Assembly (NCBI RefSeq): GCF_000425145.1
Contig: NZ_AULF01000010.1
Span: 1 to 64,000 of the forward strand
DNA: 64,000 nucleotides
Direction of reading: 5' to 3'
Origin: Pedobacter glucosidilyticus DSM 23534
GTDB lineage: Bacteria > Bacteroidota > Bacteroidia > Sphingobacteriales > Sphingobacteriaceae
Part shown: piece by piece, positions 55,461 to 63,316 of the stretch
Position numbering within the stretch: the first letter of the stretch is position 1
How the letters are laid out: every line of letters begins with the position of its first letter
The notes under the pieces: model-generated
What the model was told of the DNA's origin: nothing
Seen by the model: the letters and a program-made list of their open reading frames with translations, nothing else
Database searches by the model: none
Made by a program: the position numbers and the translations under genes

Positions 55461-58400
55461 TTAAAAAGTAGATTTTAAAGTAAATACTATGGTTCTGGCT
55501 ATAGGGTAAGCAGAAAAATCAAAACCTGGTGTTAATGCAGATCTTCTTACAGATACTTCTGGATCCATACCTGTGTAATTTGTCCAGGTAATTAAATTTT
55601 GAGCTGCTACGCCTAAATTGAGGGTATTTAAAAATGTTTTGCTCATATATTTTTTAGGAATATTGTAAGATAAAGACAAGGTTTTTAATCTTAAATATGA
55701 GCCATCTTCTAAAACTCTATCAGAGTGGTAACCTGTAACACCTTGACCTCTTGCTCTAAAGTTTGTACTGGTTGGGTTTTCTGGCGACCATCTATCTACA
55801 TAAGAAGCAAACTGGTTTAAATTGGCTCTTACGTTACCGTTTCCTTCAAACATCAACCGGTTTGCGTTGTATATTTGATTACCATAAGACCATTGGAAAA
55901 AAACATTTAAAGAAAAATTGCCGTAGTTGAGGTTGTTGTTAAACCCGCCGGTATGTATGGGTAATCCTCTACCTAAAACGGTTAAATCTTGAGGGTCTAT
56001 GGTTCCATCACCATTAATATCTCTATACTTTATATCGCCTGGCTGTACATTATTAGTACCGTTTCTTGATACAGAAGGTTTTAAAACATATACTCCCTCA
56101 GAAGGATTGTTAAAATCTTCATAATTGTAAACACCTTCCCAAATATAGCCATAGAACATACCTACCGGTTTACCAATCTCAGAGATGTAGAGAGGATTTG
56201 CATTGTATTGAGTTTCAAACGAAGGTGTCGCAAAAAACTTTTCTTGTCCTTCTGCTAAGGCCAAAACCTTATTTCTATTAAAACTGATATTAAAATCAGA
56301 ATACCATGAGAATTTTTTTGTTTTAAAATTTTCAGTAGAAAGTGTTATTTCTAAACCTTCGTTTCTTACGCTGCCGATATTTTTAAAGGCTGAAGCAAAT
56401 CCAGTAGTGCTAGGTAATAAAGCATTTAACAGTAAGTCTCTAGTGTTTTTTCTGTAAATATCAACCGTTAAGTTAATTTTTGACTTAAACATAGATAAAT
56501 CCCAGCCTAAATCCATCTGTTCAGTTGTTTCCCATTTTATATCTTGATTTCCAAGTGTAGAAACAATAGACGCAAGTTGAGGGGTTCCGTTACCCCATGA
56601 ATAAGAAGCCGGGAAAGAGTTAATTAAGCTAGGATATGTTGTGTATTCACTAATTCTATTGTTTCCGGTTAAACCGTAACTAGCTCTTAATTTAGATTGA
56701 TTAATGAAGCCTATATTTTTAAACCAACTTTCTTCATGCATGCTCCAACCTGCTGCAACAGAAGGGAAATAAGAAGCTCTGTTTTGTTTAGCAAATTTAG
56801 AAGATGCATCAGATCTTAAAGTAGCTGTTAATAGATACTTAGATTTATAACTATAATTTAATCTGGTAAATGCGGATACTAAAGAAAATTCTGCTTGTAG
56901 GGCTGAGGTTGATAATGGATTTCCAGCATCCATACCACTCATACCTAAATTTTCATTTGGAATTTGTTGGGTAGTATAGCCATAAGAATTTCTTGCTACT
57001 TCTTGTAAAGAAAAACCGCCTAGTGCTGTAAACTTATGTACTTTATTAAATACCTTGGTATAAGTTAAAGTGTTTTCATTACTTAATGTTAAAGATTCAT
57101 TAAAGCCAATGCCTGCATTTACGCCTTTAGTATTAAAAGCACTTCTTGTGGTTCCTCTTGGAGTTTTAGAATTATAAAATGCCTCTGTTCTTCCTGATCT
57201 AGAGTTTACAGAGCCCGTAATTCTTAATTGTAGATTTTTAGTTAAAGCATAATCTGCATAAACATTAGCTAAGAAATCTGTTATAAAGCTTTTATTGTAC
57301 GCATTTAAAGTAGTTACAACTGGATTAAAACTAGCATTAAATTGGTCTATAGTTTCTTCATCAACATCCTCTTCTATTAAATTTAAATTAACGTTTCCGG
57401 TTACTGGTCTAAAAGACCAAGCTCTGGAAAGTAAATAAGTGGTAAAAGATGTTCCTTCACCTTCTGCAACTGCTGTACCATCTGTTATTCTTTTACTATA
57501 ATTGGTATTTAAACCAATTTTTAATTTTTTATTTACCGTTTGGTCTATATTTACTCTTCCTTGATAACGGTTATAGCCAGAATTTAGAATAATACCGTCT
57601 TGTCCATAAATATTTCCAGAAATATTATACTTTGTTTGAGCAGTTCCACCTCTTACAGCAATGTTATGAATTCTGTTTAATGTTGTTCTAAATATTTCTT
57701 CCTGCCAGTTGACTGGTTTTACATTTCTGTAAGATTCCAGCGTTCTTCCGTCTCTAAAATAAAGTTGTGTAGCTAGATCTGAATCTAGTTCTGATTGATA
57801 TTTAACAAACTCATAAGGGCTCATCACATCGATGAGCTTTTGTGGAGATTGTACGCCAATACTGTTATTAAAACTAATTACCGGAGCACCAACCTTACCT
57901 TTTTTTGTCTCTATAATGATAACACCGTTAGCTCCGCGAGCGCCGTAGATAGCAGTGGCCGACGCGTCTTTTAGAATGGTCATAGACTCAATATCTTCTG
58001 GATTAATTGCAGCATTGTCTGGATCCTCAATAGGGAAGCCGTCTATAACGTATAAAGGGGCGTTACTTTGAGTTAAAGAATTGCCACCTCTTATGGTGAT
58101 GTTTAAGGCTTCTCCTGGTTGCCCGTCAGATGCCGAAGCAGTAACACCAGCAACTCTGCCGGCTAAAGCCTCTTCAAAAGATGCAACAGGAGCTTTAACT
58201 AAGTCATCCATACTAACAGTAGAAATAGAGCCAGTAGCATCCGCTTTTGTTGTAGAACCATAACCTATAACAATAACTTCTTTTAATGCTTTATTATCTA
58301 CACTTAAAGAAATATTAAGTGTATTAGAATTCGTGATGGCAATATTTTTAGATAAATAGCCCAAGTAGGATATTTCGATAATTTCGTTGGTGATACCTTT

Positions 58401-58610
58401 TATAGTGTAAGCACCTTCTTCGTTAGTGGTTGTACTACGGTTACTTCCTCTTATTTTTAATACCGCTCCAGGTAAAGTTTCCTTTGTAGTTTCGTCTATA
58501 ACTATTCCTTTAATATTTCTTAAGGACTGTGCATTGAGTTTTTGCGGCATTATAAATACAAGCCATAGACAGCAACAACTCGTGAATAATGAAGATAATT
58601 TTTTTATCAT
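55461..58610 (-). CDS. SusC/RagA family TonB-linked outer-membrane transporter
   Basis: 1049 residues. Signal peptide (about 1-28), a CarboxypepD_reg-like domain (about 33-110, NIKGIVIDETTKETLPGAVL), a TonB box with EVIVIGYGSTTKADATGS near 115, a plug domain (about 125-235, GARGANGVIIIETKKG) and a 22-strand barrel ending in the terminal Phe motif TIVFTLKSTF. It imports oligosaccharides in complex with SusD. There is no N-terminal STN domain, so anti-sigma coupling is not expected and control by the LacI-type regulator is more likely. Two operator-like sites lie upstream at 58676-58688 and 58808-58821. Confidence 0.95.
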   Translation of the reverse strand: MIKKLSSLFTSCCCLWLVFIMPQKLNAQSLRNIKGIVIDETTKETLPGAVLKIRGSNRSTTTNEEGAYTIKGITNEIIEISYLGYLSKNIAITNSNTLNISLSVDNKALKEVIVIGYGSTTKADATGSISTVSMDDLVKAPVASFEEALAGRVAGVTASASDGQPGEALNITIRGGNSLTQSNAPLYVIDGFPIEDPDNAAINPEDIESMTILKDASATAIYGARGANGVIIIETKKGKVGAPVISFNNSIGVQSPQKLIDVMSPYEFVKYQSELDSDLATQLYFRDGRTLESYRNVKPVNWQEEIFRTTLNRIHNIAVRGGTAQTKYNISGNIYGQDGIILNSGYNRYQGRVNIDQTVNKKLKIGLNTNYSKRITDGTAVAEGEGTSFTTYLLSRAWSFRPVTGNVNLNLIEEDVDEETIDQFNASFNPVVTTLNAYNKSFITDFLANVYADYALTKNLQLRITGSVNSRSGRTEAFYNSKTPRGTTRSAFNTKGVNAGIGFNESLTLSNENTLTYTKVFNKVHKFTALGGFSLQEVARNSYGYTTQQIPNENLGMSGMDAGNPLSTSALQAEFSLVSAFTRLNYSYKSKYLLTATLRSDASSKFAKQNRASYFPSVAAGWSMHEESWFKNIGFINQSKLRASYGLTGNNRISEYTTYPSLINSFPASYSWGNGTPQLASIVSTLGNQDIKWETTEQMDLGWDLSMFKSKINLTVDIYRKNTRDLLLNALLPSTTGFASAFKNIGSVRNEGLEITLSTENFKTKKFSWYSDFNISFNRNKVLALAEGQEKFFATPSFETQYNANPLYISEIGKPVGMFYGYIWEGVYNYEDFNNPSEGVYVLKPSVSRNGTNNVQPGDIKYRDINGDGTIDPQDLTVLGRGLPIHTGGFNNNLNYGNFSLNVFFQWSYGNQIYNANRLMFEGNGNVRANLNQFASYVDRWSPENPTSTNFRARGQGVTGYHSDRVLEDGSYLRLKTLSLSYNIPKKYMSKTFLNTLNLGVAAQNLITWTNYTGMDPEVSVRRSALTPGFDFSAYPIARTIVFTLKSTF

Positions 58611-58675
58611 ATTAGTTAAGTTTTGGGGTTTTATTTGGTTAATTTATTATAGCTATCATATTTGTTTAAAATAAT

Positions 58676-58688
58676 GGTTACGTACCCG
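58676..58688. promoter_or_regulatory. Operator-like site A upstream of susC
   Basis: GGTTACGTACCCG, about 66 bases upstream of the susC start. It shares TACGTACCCG with the site ahead of nagA. A near-palindromic GTACGTAC-type core is typical of LacI-family operators, and a LacI-family gene lies at the right edge. Confidence 0.55.
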
Positions 58689-58807
58689 TTTTTGACAAAG
58701 TTGATTTTTATCTCAAATAATTTTGATATAATGGTTTTAAGCAAATAAACGCTCGTTAGTATACTGCTAAATAAGCAACCAAAACTAAAATATCTAAAAT
58801 AGTTTAT

Positions 58808-58821
58808 CGTGTACATACCCG
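58808..58821. promoter_or_regulatory. Operator-like site B in the divergent spacer
   Basis: CGTGTACATACCCG, sharing GTGTACnTACCCG with the nagA site. It lies about 200 bases from susC and about 230 from the first hydrolase gene, so it could serve both directions. The rest of the 439-base spacer (58611-59049) is AT-rich without other features I could support. Confidence 0.55.
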
Positions 58822-59049
58822 AATTTAGAAATTATTTTTTAATTTCATAAATAATTTGATTTTTTTTAATAAGATTATTTTATAATTGTAAAATATATAG
58901 GAAGTTTTAGCCCAATTATAGCTTTAAAATGGCATTTTATAAATTTTTCAGAAGATTAAATTTATATTTAAGTTAAGAGGTCTTTAATTTTTCTTTTAAA
59001 GAAATTTTGATGTTGTGTAATAGTAATAAATAGATTGTTTTTTGGATAT

Positions 59050-60240
59050 ATGATGTTATTAAAAACTCTAATGATAGCTTTAGCATTCTTTTGCAAACTC
59101 CATGTTTTAACAAATAGTGATGCAAAACTTTTAAAGAAAAAGAATGACGATATAGTAAATGCACAAAAAAAATCAAGCGAGTTAAAAAATTGGAAAAAAA
59201 TAGCATCATATTTTAATCCGCCCCCAGTATTTAAAGATAATTTTGGCGATTATCGTTCACCTTTAGCGTTTTACGATGGTAGACTGGTAGAATCAAAAAC
59301 GGATTGGAAAGCAAGGCGAATTGAAATTAAAAAAAATTGGATGTCTTTGATGGGAGAATGGCCAAAATTCATAGAAACACAAAATATTAATTTTGTTGAT
59401 ACTATACAGAGAGATGGCTTCACACAATATACCATCATTTTTAATTGGACAATTAACGAGAAAACCAAAGCCTATTTATGTATTCCTAATAATAGGCATC
59501 AGAAAAAAATGCCTGCAATTATTACGACTTATTACGAGCCTGAAACAGCAATTGGTTTGGGTAAACCTGACCGAGATTTCGCATATCAATTAACAAAAAG
59601 AGGTTTTATAACACTTTCTATAGGTACAACTGAGGCTACAAAAGCTAAAACTTACTCTATTTTTTATCCTTCTTTGCAGCGAAGTACCATACAACCTTTA
59701 TCTATGTTGGCTTATGCTGCCGCAAATGCCTGGTTTGTTTTGGCCAATTTAAAAGTTGTAGATGAAAAAAGAATTGGTATTATGGGGCATTCTTTTGGAG
59801 GCAAATGGGCTATGTTTGCCTCTTGCTTATTCGATAAATTTGCTTGTGCCGTTTGGTCTGATCCAGGAATTGTATTTGATGAAAATATATTATCTGTAAA
59901 CTATTGGGAGCCTTGGTATTTAGGCTATCATCAACAGCCATGGAGACCAAGAGGACCTATTACTAAGAATAACCCTGCTTTTGGTTTATATCCAAAACTT
60001 ATACACAATAAACTTAATTTACACGAGTTACATGCGCTTATGGCACCAAGGCCTTTTTTAGTATCTGGTGGTGAGGCAGATCCTCAGAAGAGGTGGGAAG
60101 CATTAAATCACACCATAAAAATTAATGAGCTTCTGGGTTATAAAAATAAAGTGGCAATGACGAACCGACCTTTGCATGCGCCAAATGCTGAATCTAACGA
60201 ACAAGCTTATTCGTTCTTAACTTACTTTTTAAAACCCTAA
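59050..60240 (+). CDS. Secreted alpha/beta-hydrolase, acetyl-xylan-esterase/CE15-like
   Basis: About 396 residues. A signal peptide (LLKTLMIALAFFCKLHVLT) precedes an alpha/beta-hydrolase domain. The nucleophile elbow is IGIMGHSFGGKWAMF (about residue 248), the acid is likely in LVSGGEADPQKRWEA and the histidine in NRPLHAPNAES. A WEPWYLGYHQQPWRPRG loop could shape the substrate site. The style resembles carbohydrate esterases that remove acetyl or glucuronoyl esters from glycans. The ATG at 59050 is used; an in-frame TTG at 59035 is weaker. The second hydrolase gene follows 15 bases downstream, and both are in the same locus as susC-susD, so esters on the substrate are expected. Confidence 0.8.
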   Translation: MMLLKTLMIALAFFCKLHVLTNSDAKLLKKKNDDIVNAQKKSSELKNWKKIASYFNPPPVFKDNFGDYRSPLAFYDGRLVESKTDWKARRIEIKKNWMSLMGEWPKFIETQNINFVDTIQRDGFTQYTIIFNWTINEKTKAYLCIPNNRHQKKMPAIITTYYEPETAIGLGKPDRDFAYQLTKRGFITLSIGTTEATKAKTYSIFYPSLQRSTIQPLSMLAYAAANAWFVLANLKVVDEKRIGIMGHSFGGKWAMFASCLFDKFACAVWSDPGIVFDENILSVNYWEPWYLGYHQQPWRPRGPITKNNPAFGLYPKLIHNKLNLHELHALMAPRPFLVSGGEADPQKRWEALNHTIKINELLGYKNKVAMTNRPLHAPNAESNEQAYSFLTYFLKP

Positions 60241-60255
60241 AGGTTATACAACATA

Positions 60256-61134
60256 ATGATTAGTATAAATAAATTTAAAATGAAAAAGAATAAAGACATA
60301 CTAAAACGCATTTTATTAATATCAGGATTACTTCTTTGTTTCTGTTTTTCTTCTTACGGAAAGTTTGCATCTGCAAAGGATTCTGTAACTATAAAAAATA
60401 ATTTAAGATATCAAGTAACAGATACCACTTATCCTGATACTTCATCTGATAGAACTCTAGACCTTTACTTGCCAAAAAATAAAGGAGATAAATTACCTGT
60501 ATTCGTTTTTATACATGGAGGTGGATTTAGTGGTGGTGATAAAAATAGTACAGCTGCATTTTGTGCTAAGGTAGCATCTTATGGCTATGCAGTTGTTTCT
60601 ATCAATTACAGACTTTACTTAAATAAACATAAAATAGTTGGTGCTAGTTGTAGTGCAAATATGGCTAAAGGACTAAAAAATAATTTTCATGAGGGATTAC
60701 AAGTAGCAATTAAAACCGCATCAGAAGATGCAATTTTTGCTTTAAAGTGGATTAAAGAGAATGCTAAATTATATGATTTTGATTGCAATAAGGTGGCAAT
60801 TTCTGGCGGTTCTGCTGGCGCTATGACGGCCTTATATACAGCCTATATCATCAAAGATAAACCATTAAATATAAAAGCTGTTGTTAATTTATGGGGAGGT
60901 CTAGAGCATCCTTTTTTAATACGCAAACAGGCAGCACCATTATTAACTTATCATGGAGACCAAGATAAACTTATTCATGTTAATTACGCCTATGCACTTC
61001 ATAAAAGAATGAATGAAATCAAAAACTTTCAATCTAAAATTAATATCATGAGCGGGCTAGGGCATGCGAGATATGACTATATCACTAAAAATAAAGTTGA
61101 TGAAATTATATCCTTTTTAAATACCTTTTTATAG
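60256..61134 (+). CDS. Secreted alpha/beta-hydrolase, lipase/esterase (BD-FAE) type
   Basis: 292 residues with a signal peptide (ILLISGLLLCFCFSSYG) and an alpha/beta-hydrolase of the HGGG type. The oxyanion motif is FVFIHGGGFSGGDKNS, the nucleophile is in VAISGGSAGAMTAL, the aspartate in YHGDQDKLIHVNY and the histidine in LGHARYDYI. Relatives act on acetyl or feruloyl esters of polysaccharides. An in-frame ATG at 60280 would give a more typical signal; the longer start is kept because the previous gene ends 15 bases before it. The two hydrolases probably act on different ester positions of the imported glycan. Confidence 0.82.
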   Translation: MISINKFKMKKNKDILKRILLISGLLLCFCFSSYGKFASAKDSVTIKNNLRYQVTDTTYPDTSSDRTLDLYLPKNKGDKLPVFVFIHGGGFSGGDKNSTAAFCAKVASYGYAVVSINYRLYLNKHKIVGASCSANMAKGLKNNFHEGLQVAIKTASEDAIFALKWIKENAKLYDFDCNKVAISGGSAGAMTALYTAYIIKDKPLNIKAVVNLWGGLEHPFLIRKQAAPLLTYHGDQDKLIHVNYAYALHKRMNEIKNFQSKINIMSGLGHARYDYITKNKVDEIISFLNTFL

Positions 61135-61232
61135 GAATATTAGAGTTAATGAATTTTCAATAACACCTAATTAAATAGGCGATAAAATAAAATATTAAAT
61201 TAATAGGAATTATAACTTAAAATAGATAATTT

Positions 61233-61245
61233 CGGGTACGTACAC
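61233..61245. promoter_or_regulatory. Operator-like site C ahead of nagA
   Basis: CGGGTACGTACAC, the reverse complement of GTGTACGTACCCG, which matches site B at 12 of 13 positions. It ends about 25 bases before the nagA ATG and overlaps a TAATTTCG that resembles a -7 element, the position expected for a repressor site. Confidence 0.6.
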
Positions 61246-61269
61246 AAAAAAATACAAAGCAATTCTTAC

Positions 61270-62499
61270 ATGGCTAACCAATTAAAAATTATACATGCAA
61301 AACTTATTTTGCCATCTCAAATTATGGATGATGCCACACTTTTAATAAGTGATGGTTTGATTACATCGATAAGTAAAAATGATATTGACGCACCTTTAGC
61401 TCAGGTTTTGGATGTTAATGGAAATTATGTTTCTCCTGGTTTTATAGACCTGCATGTACATGGTGGTGGTGGTTATGATTTTATGGATAGAAGTGTTGAG
61501 GCATTTTTGAAAATAGCCGAAACACATGTTAAATTTGGAACAACAGCAATGTTTCCTACCACTTTAACAAGTACCACAGAAAAACTCATAGAAACTTTAT
61601 CATGCTATGAGAAAGCCGAGAAAATAAATAAAAAAGGAGCTCAATTTATGGGGATGCACTTAGAAGGCCCATATTTTGCCATGAGTCAACGCGGAGCACA
61701 AGACCCAAGATATATCAGAAACCCAGATCCATTAGAATACAATAAAATTTTGGAAATAGGTGGTCATCTTATTAAAAGATGGAGTGCAGCCCCTGAATTA
61801 GAAGGAGCAATAGCTTTTGCAAAACAATTAAAAAATTATAATATTTTACCTGCTATAGCTCATACAGATGCTATTTATGAAGAAGTTATAGAAGCGTTTG
61901 ACAATGGTTATACACTAGCTACACATTTTTATTCTGCCATGTCTGGAGTAGTGCGAAGAAATGCCTTTAGGTACGCAGGTGTTATAGAAAGTGGTTATCT
62001 AATAGATGATATGGATGTAGAAATCATTGCAGATGGAATTCACCTACCAGCGCCTTTACTAAAACTTGTTCATAAAATAAAGGGTGTTTCTAAAACTGCC
62101 TTGATTACTGATGCGATGAGAGCTGCTGGGATGCCGGAAGGAGAGGCTATACTTGGAGATTTTGAAGACGGCATTAAAGTAATTGTAGAAGATGGTGTAG
62201 CTAAACTTCCCGATAGAACTGCTTTTGCAGGAAGCGTAGCAACAGCAGATAGGCTAGTAAGAACAATGATTAATGAAGCTGGAATAGCTTTAAAAGAAGC
62301 TATTGAAATGATTACTGCTACACCTGCCAGAATTATGGGAATACATCATCATAAGGGTTCTATAGAAATAGGTAAAGATGCTGATTTAGTAGTATTTGAT
62401 GATGATATAAATGTTAAAACTACCATTGTTAATGGAGATATTTTGTACAATAAACTTTCTCCAGCTTTCAATCCGGAAGAACTTATAAACAAAATTTAA
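61270..62499 (+). CDS. nagA: N-acetylglucosamine-6-phosphate deacetylase
   Basis: 409 residues of the amidohydrolase superfamily. Metal ligands and catalytic residues are present: FIDLHVHGGGGYDFMD (HxH), GMHLEGPYFAMSQRGA (E), AIAHTDA (H), THFYSAMSG (H) and ALITDAMRAAG (catalytic D). IADGIHLPAPL and ITATPARIMGIHHHKGSIEI follow. The family converts N-acetylglucosamine-6-phosphate (or the galactosamine form) to the amine and acetate. THFYSAM replaces the more usual THLFNAM. It is preceded by operator site C, and the nagB-like gene begins 11 bases after its stop, so they form one unit. A kinase that would make the phosphate is not in the window. Confidence 0.9.
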   Translation: MANQLKIIHAKLILPSQIMDDATLLISDGLITSISKNDIDAPLAQVLDVNGNYVSPGFIDLHVHGGGGYDFMDRSVEAFLKIAETHVKFGTTAMFPTTLTSTTEKLIETLSCYEKAEKINKKGAQFMGMHLEGPYFAMSQRGAQDPRYIRNPDPLEYNKILEIGGHLIKRWSAAPELEGAIAFAKQLKNYNILPAIAHTDAIYEEVIEAFDNGYTLATHFYSAMSGVVRRNAFRYAGVIESGYLIDDMDVEIIADGIHLPAPLLKLVHKIKGVSKTALITDAMRAAGMPEGEAILGDFEDGIKVIVEDGVAKLPDRTAFAGSVATADRLVRTMINEAGIALKEAIEMITATPARIMGIHHHKGSIEIGKDADLVVFDDDINVKTTIVNGDILYNKLSPAFNPEELINKI

Positions 62500-62510
62500 A
62501 TAGCAATATA

Positions 62511-63242
62511 TTGAAAACACAAATTTTAGAAAACAGAGAAAAATTAGGAGAAGTAGCTGCTAAAGAAGTTGCAGATTGTATCCATAAACTTTTACAAACC
62601 GAGGAATTTATCAATCTTATTTTTGCTGCTGCCCCTTCGCAAAATGAGTTTCTTTCAAACCTATTAAACTTACCTATAGTATGGAATAGGATAAATGCTT
62701 TTCACATGGATGAATATGTAGGCTTACCAGAAGACGCACCACAGGGTTTTGGAAATTTTTTAAAGAGAAATATTTTTGATAAAGCTCCTTTCAAGAGCGT
62801 TAACTTGATTAATGGTAATTCCTCTTTTGTACAGGGAGAGTGCGAAAGATATACTAAAATTCTTCAAGAATTTCAGCCACACATGGTATTAATGGGCATA
62901 GGAGAGAATACGCATATTGCTTTTAACGACCCTCATGTCGCAAATTTTAACGATACAGAAGCGGTTAAAGTTGTTGATTTAGACACTGCTTGTAGGCAAC
63001 AACAAGTTAATGATGGTTGTTTTGAGAATTTAAATGAAGTGCCTCTTTATGCATTAACTTTAACTATTCCAACTTTAATGTCGGCACCTCATATATTTTG
63101 CATGGTTCCCGGAGAAAAAAAATCACAAGCAGTTTTACATACACTTAAAGCAGAGATTACCGAAAATTATCCATCAACCATACTTAGAAATCACCCAAAT
63201 GTAAGTTTATTTTTAGATAAAGATAGTGCAAAGCTTATTTAA
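62511..63242 (+). CDS. NagB-like amino-sugar-phosphate isomerase/deaminase, divergent
   Basis: 243 residues of the glucosamine-6-phosphate deaminase/6-phosphogluconolactonase family. FHMDEYVGLPEDAPQGFGNF carries the catalytic aspartate region and GIGENTHIAFNDP replaces the family's GIGxDGHIAFNEP: the aspartate and glycine before the histidine are Asn and Thr, and the glutamate after it is Asp. The histidine is kept. It goes on with DTACRQQQVNDGCFENL and PLYALTLTIPTLMSAPH. The start codon is TTG at 62511. It follows nagA by 11 bases, so it should use the deacetylated product, but these changes may mean a different sugar or reaction. Confident of the family, not of the reaction. Confidence 0.72.
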   Translation: MKTQILENREKLGEVAAKEVADCIHKLLQTEEFINLIFAAAPSQNEFLSNLLNLPIVWNRINAFHMDEYVGLPEDAPQGFGNFLKRNIFDKAPFKSVNLINGNSSFVQGECERYTKILQEFQPHMVLMGIGENTHIAFNDPHVANFNDTEAVKVVDLDTACRQQQVNDGCFENLNEVPLYALTLTIPTLMSAPHIFCMVPGEKKSQAVLHTLKAEITENYPSTILRNHPNVSLFLDKDSAKLI

Positions 63243-63264
63243 GGTCTCACTTTAATAAATTTCT

Positions 63265-63295
63265 TTGATAAAAACCAATTAAAATTTTAGTTTAG
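63265..63295 (+). promoter_or_regulatory. Putative promoter of the LacI-type gene
   Basis: TTG (63265-63267), 20 bases, then TAGTTTAG (63288-63295), one mismatch from TAnnTTTG, ending 21 bases before the ATG at 63317. It would allow expression of the regulator apart from nagA. Confidence 0.4.
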
Positions 63296-63316
63296 TTTTA
63301 GGAAATTTAAATATTA

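Noticed and set aside
58611-59049. Small genes in the spacer between susC and the first hydrolase
   Set aside because: The short frames there are AT-rich, lack signals or motifs and overlap the operator-like sites.
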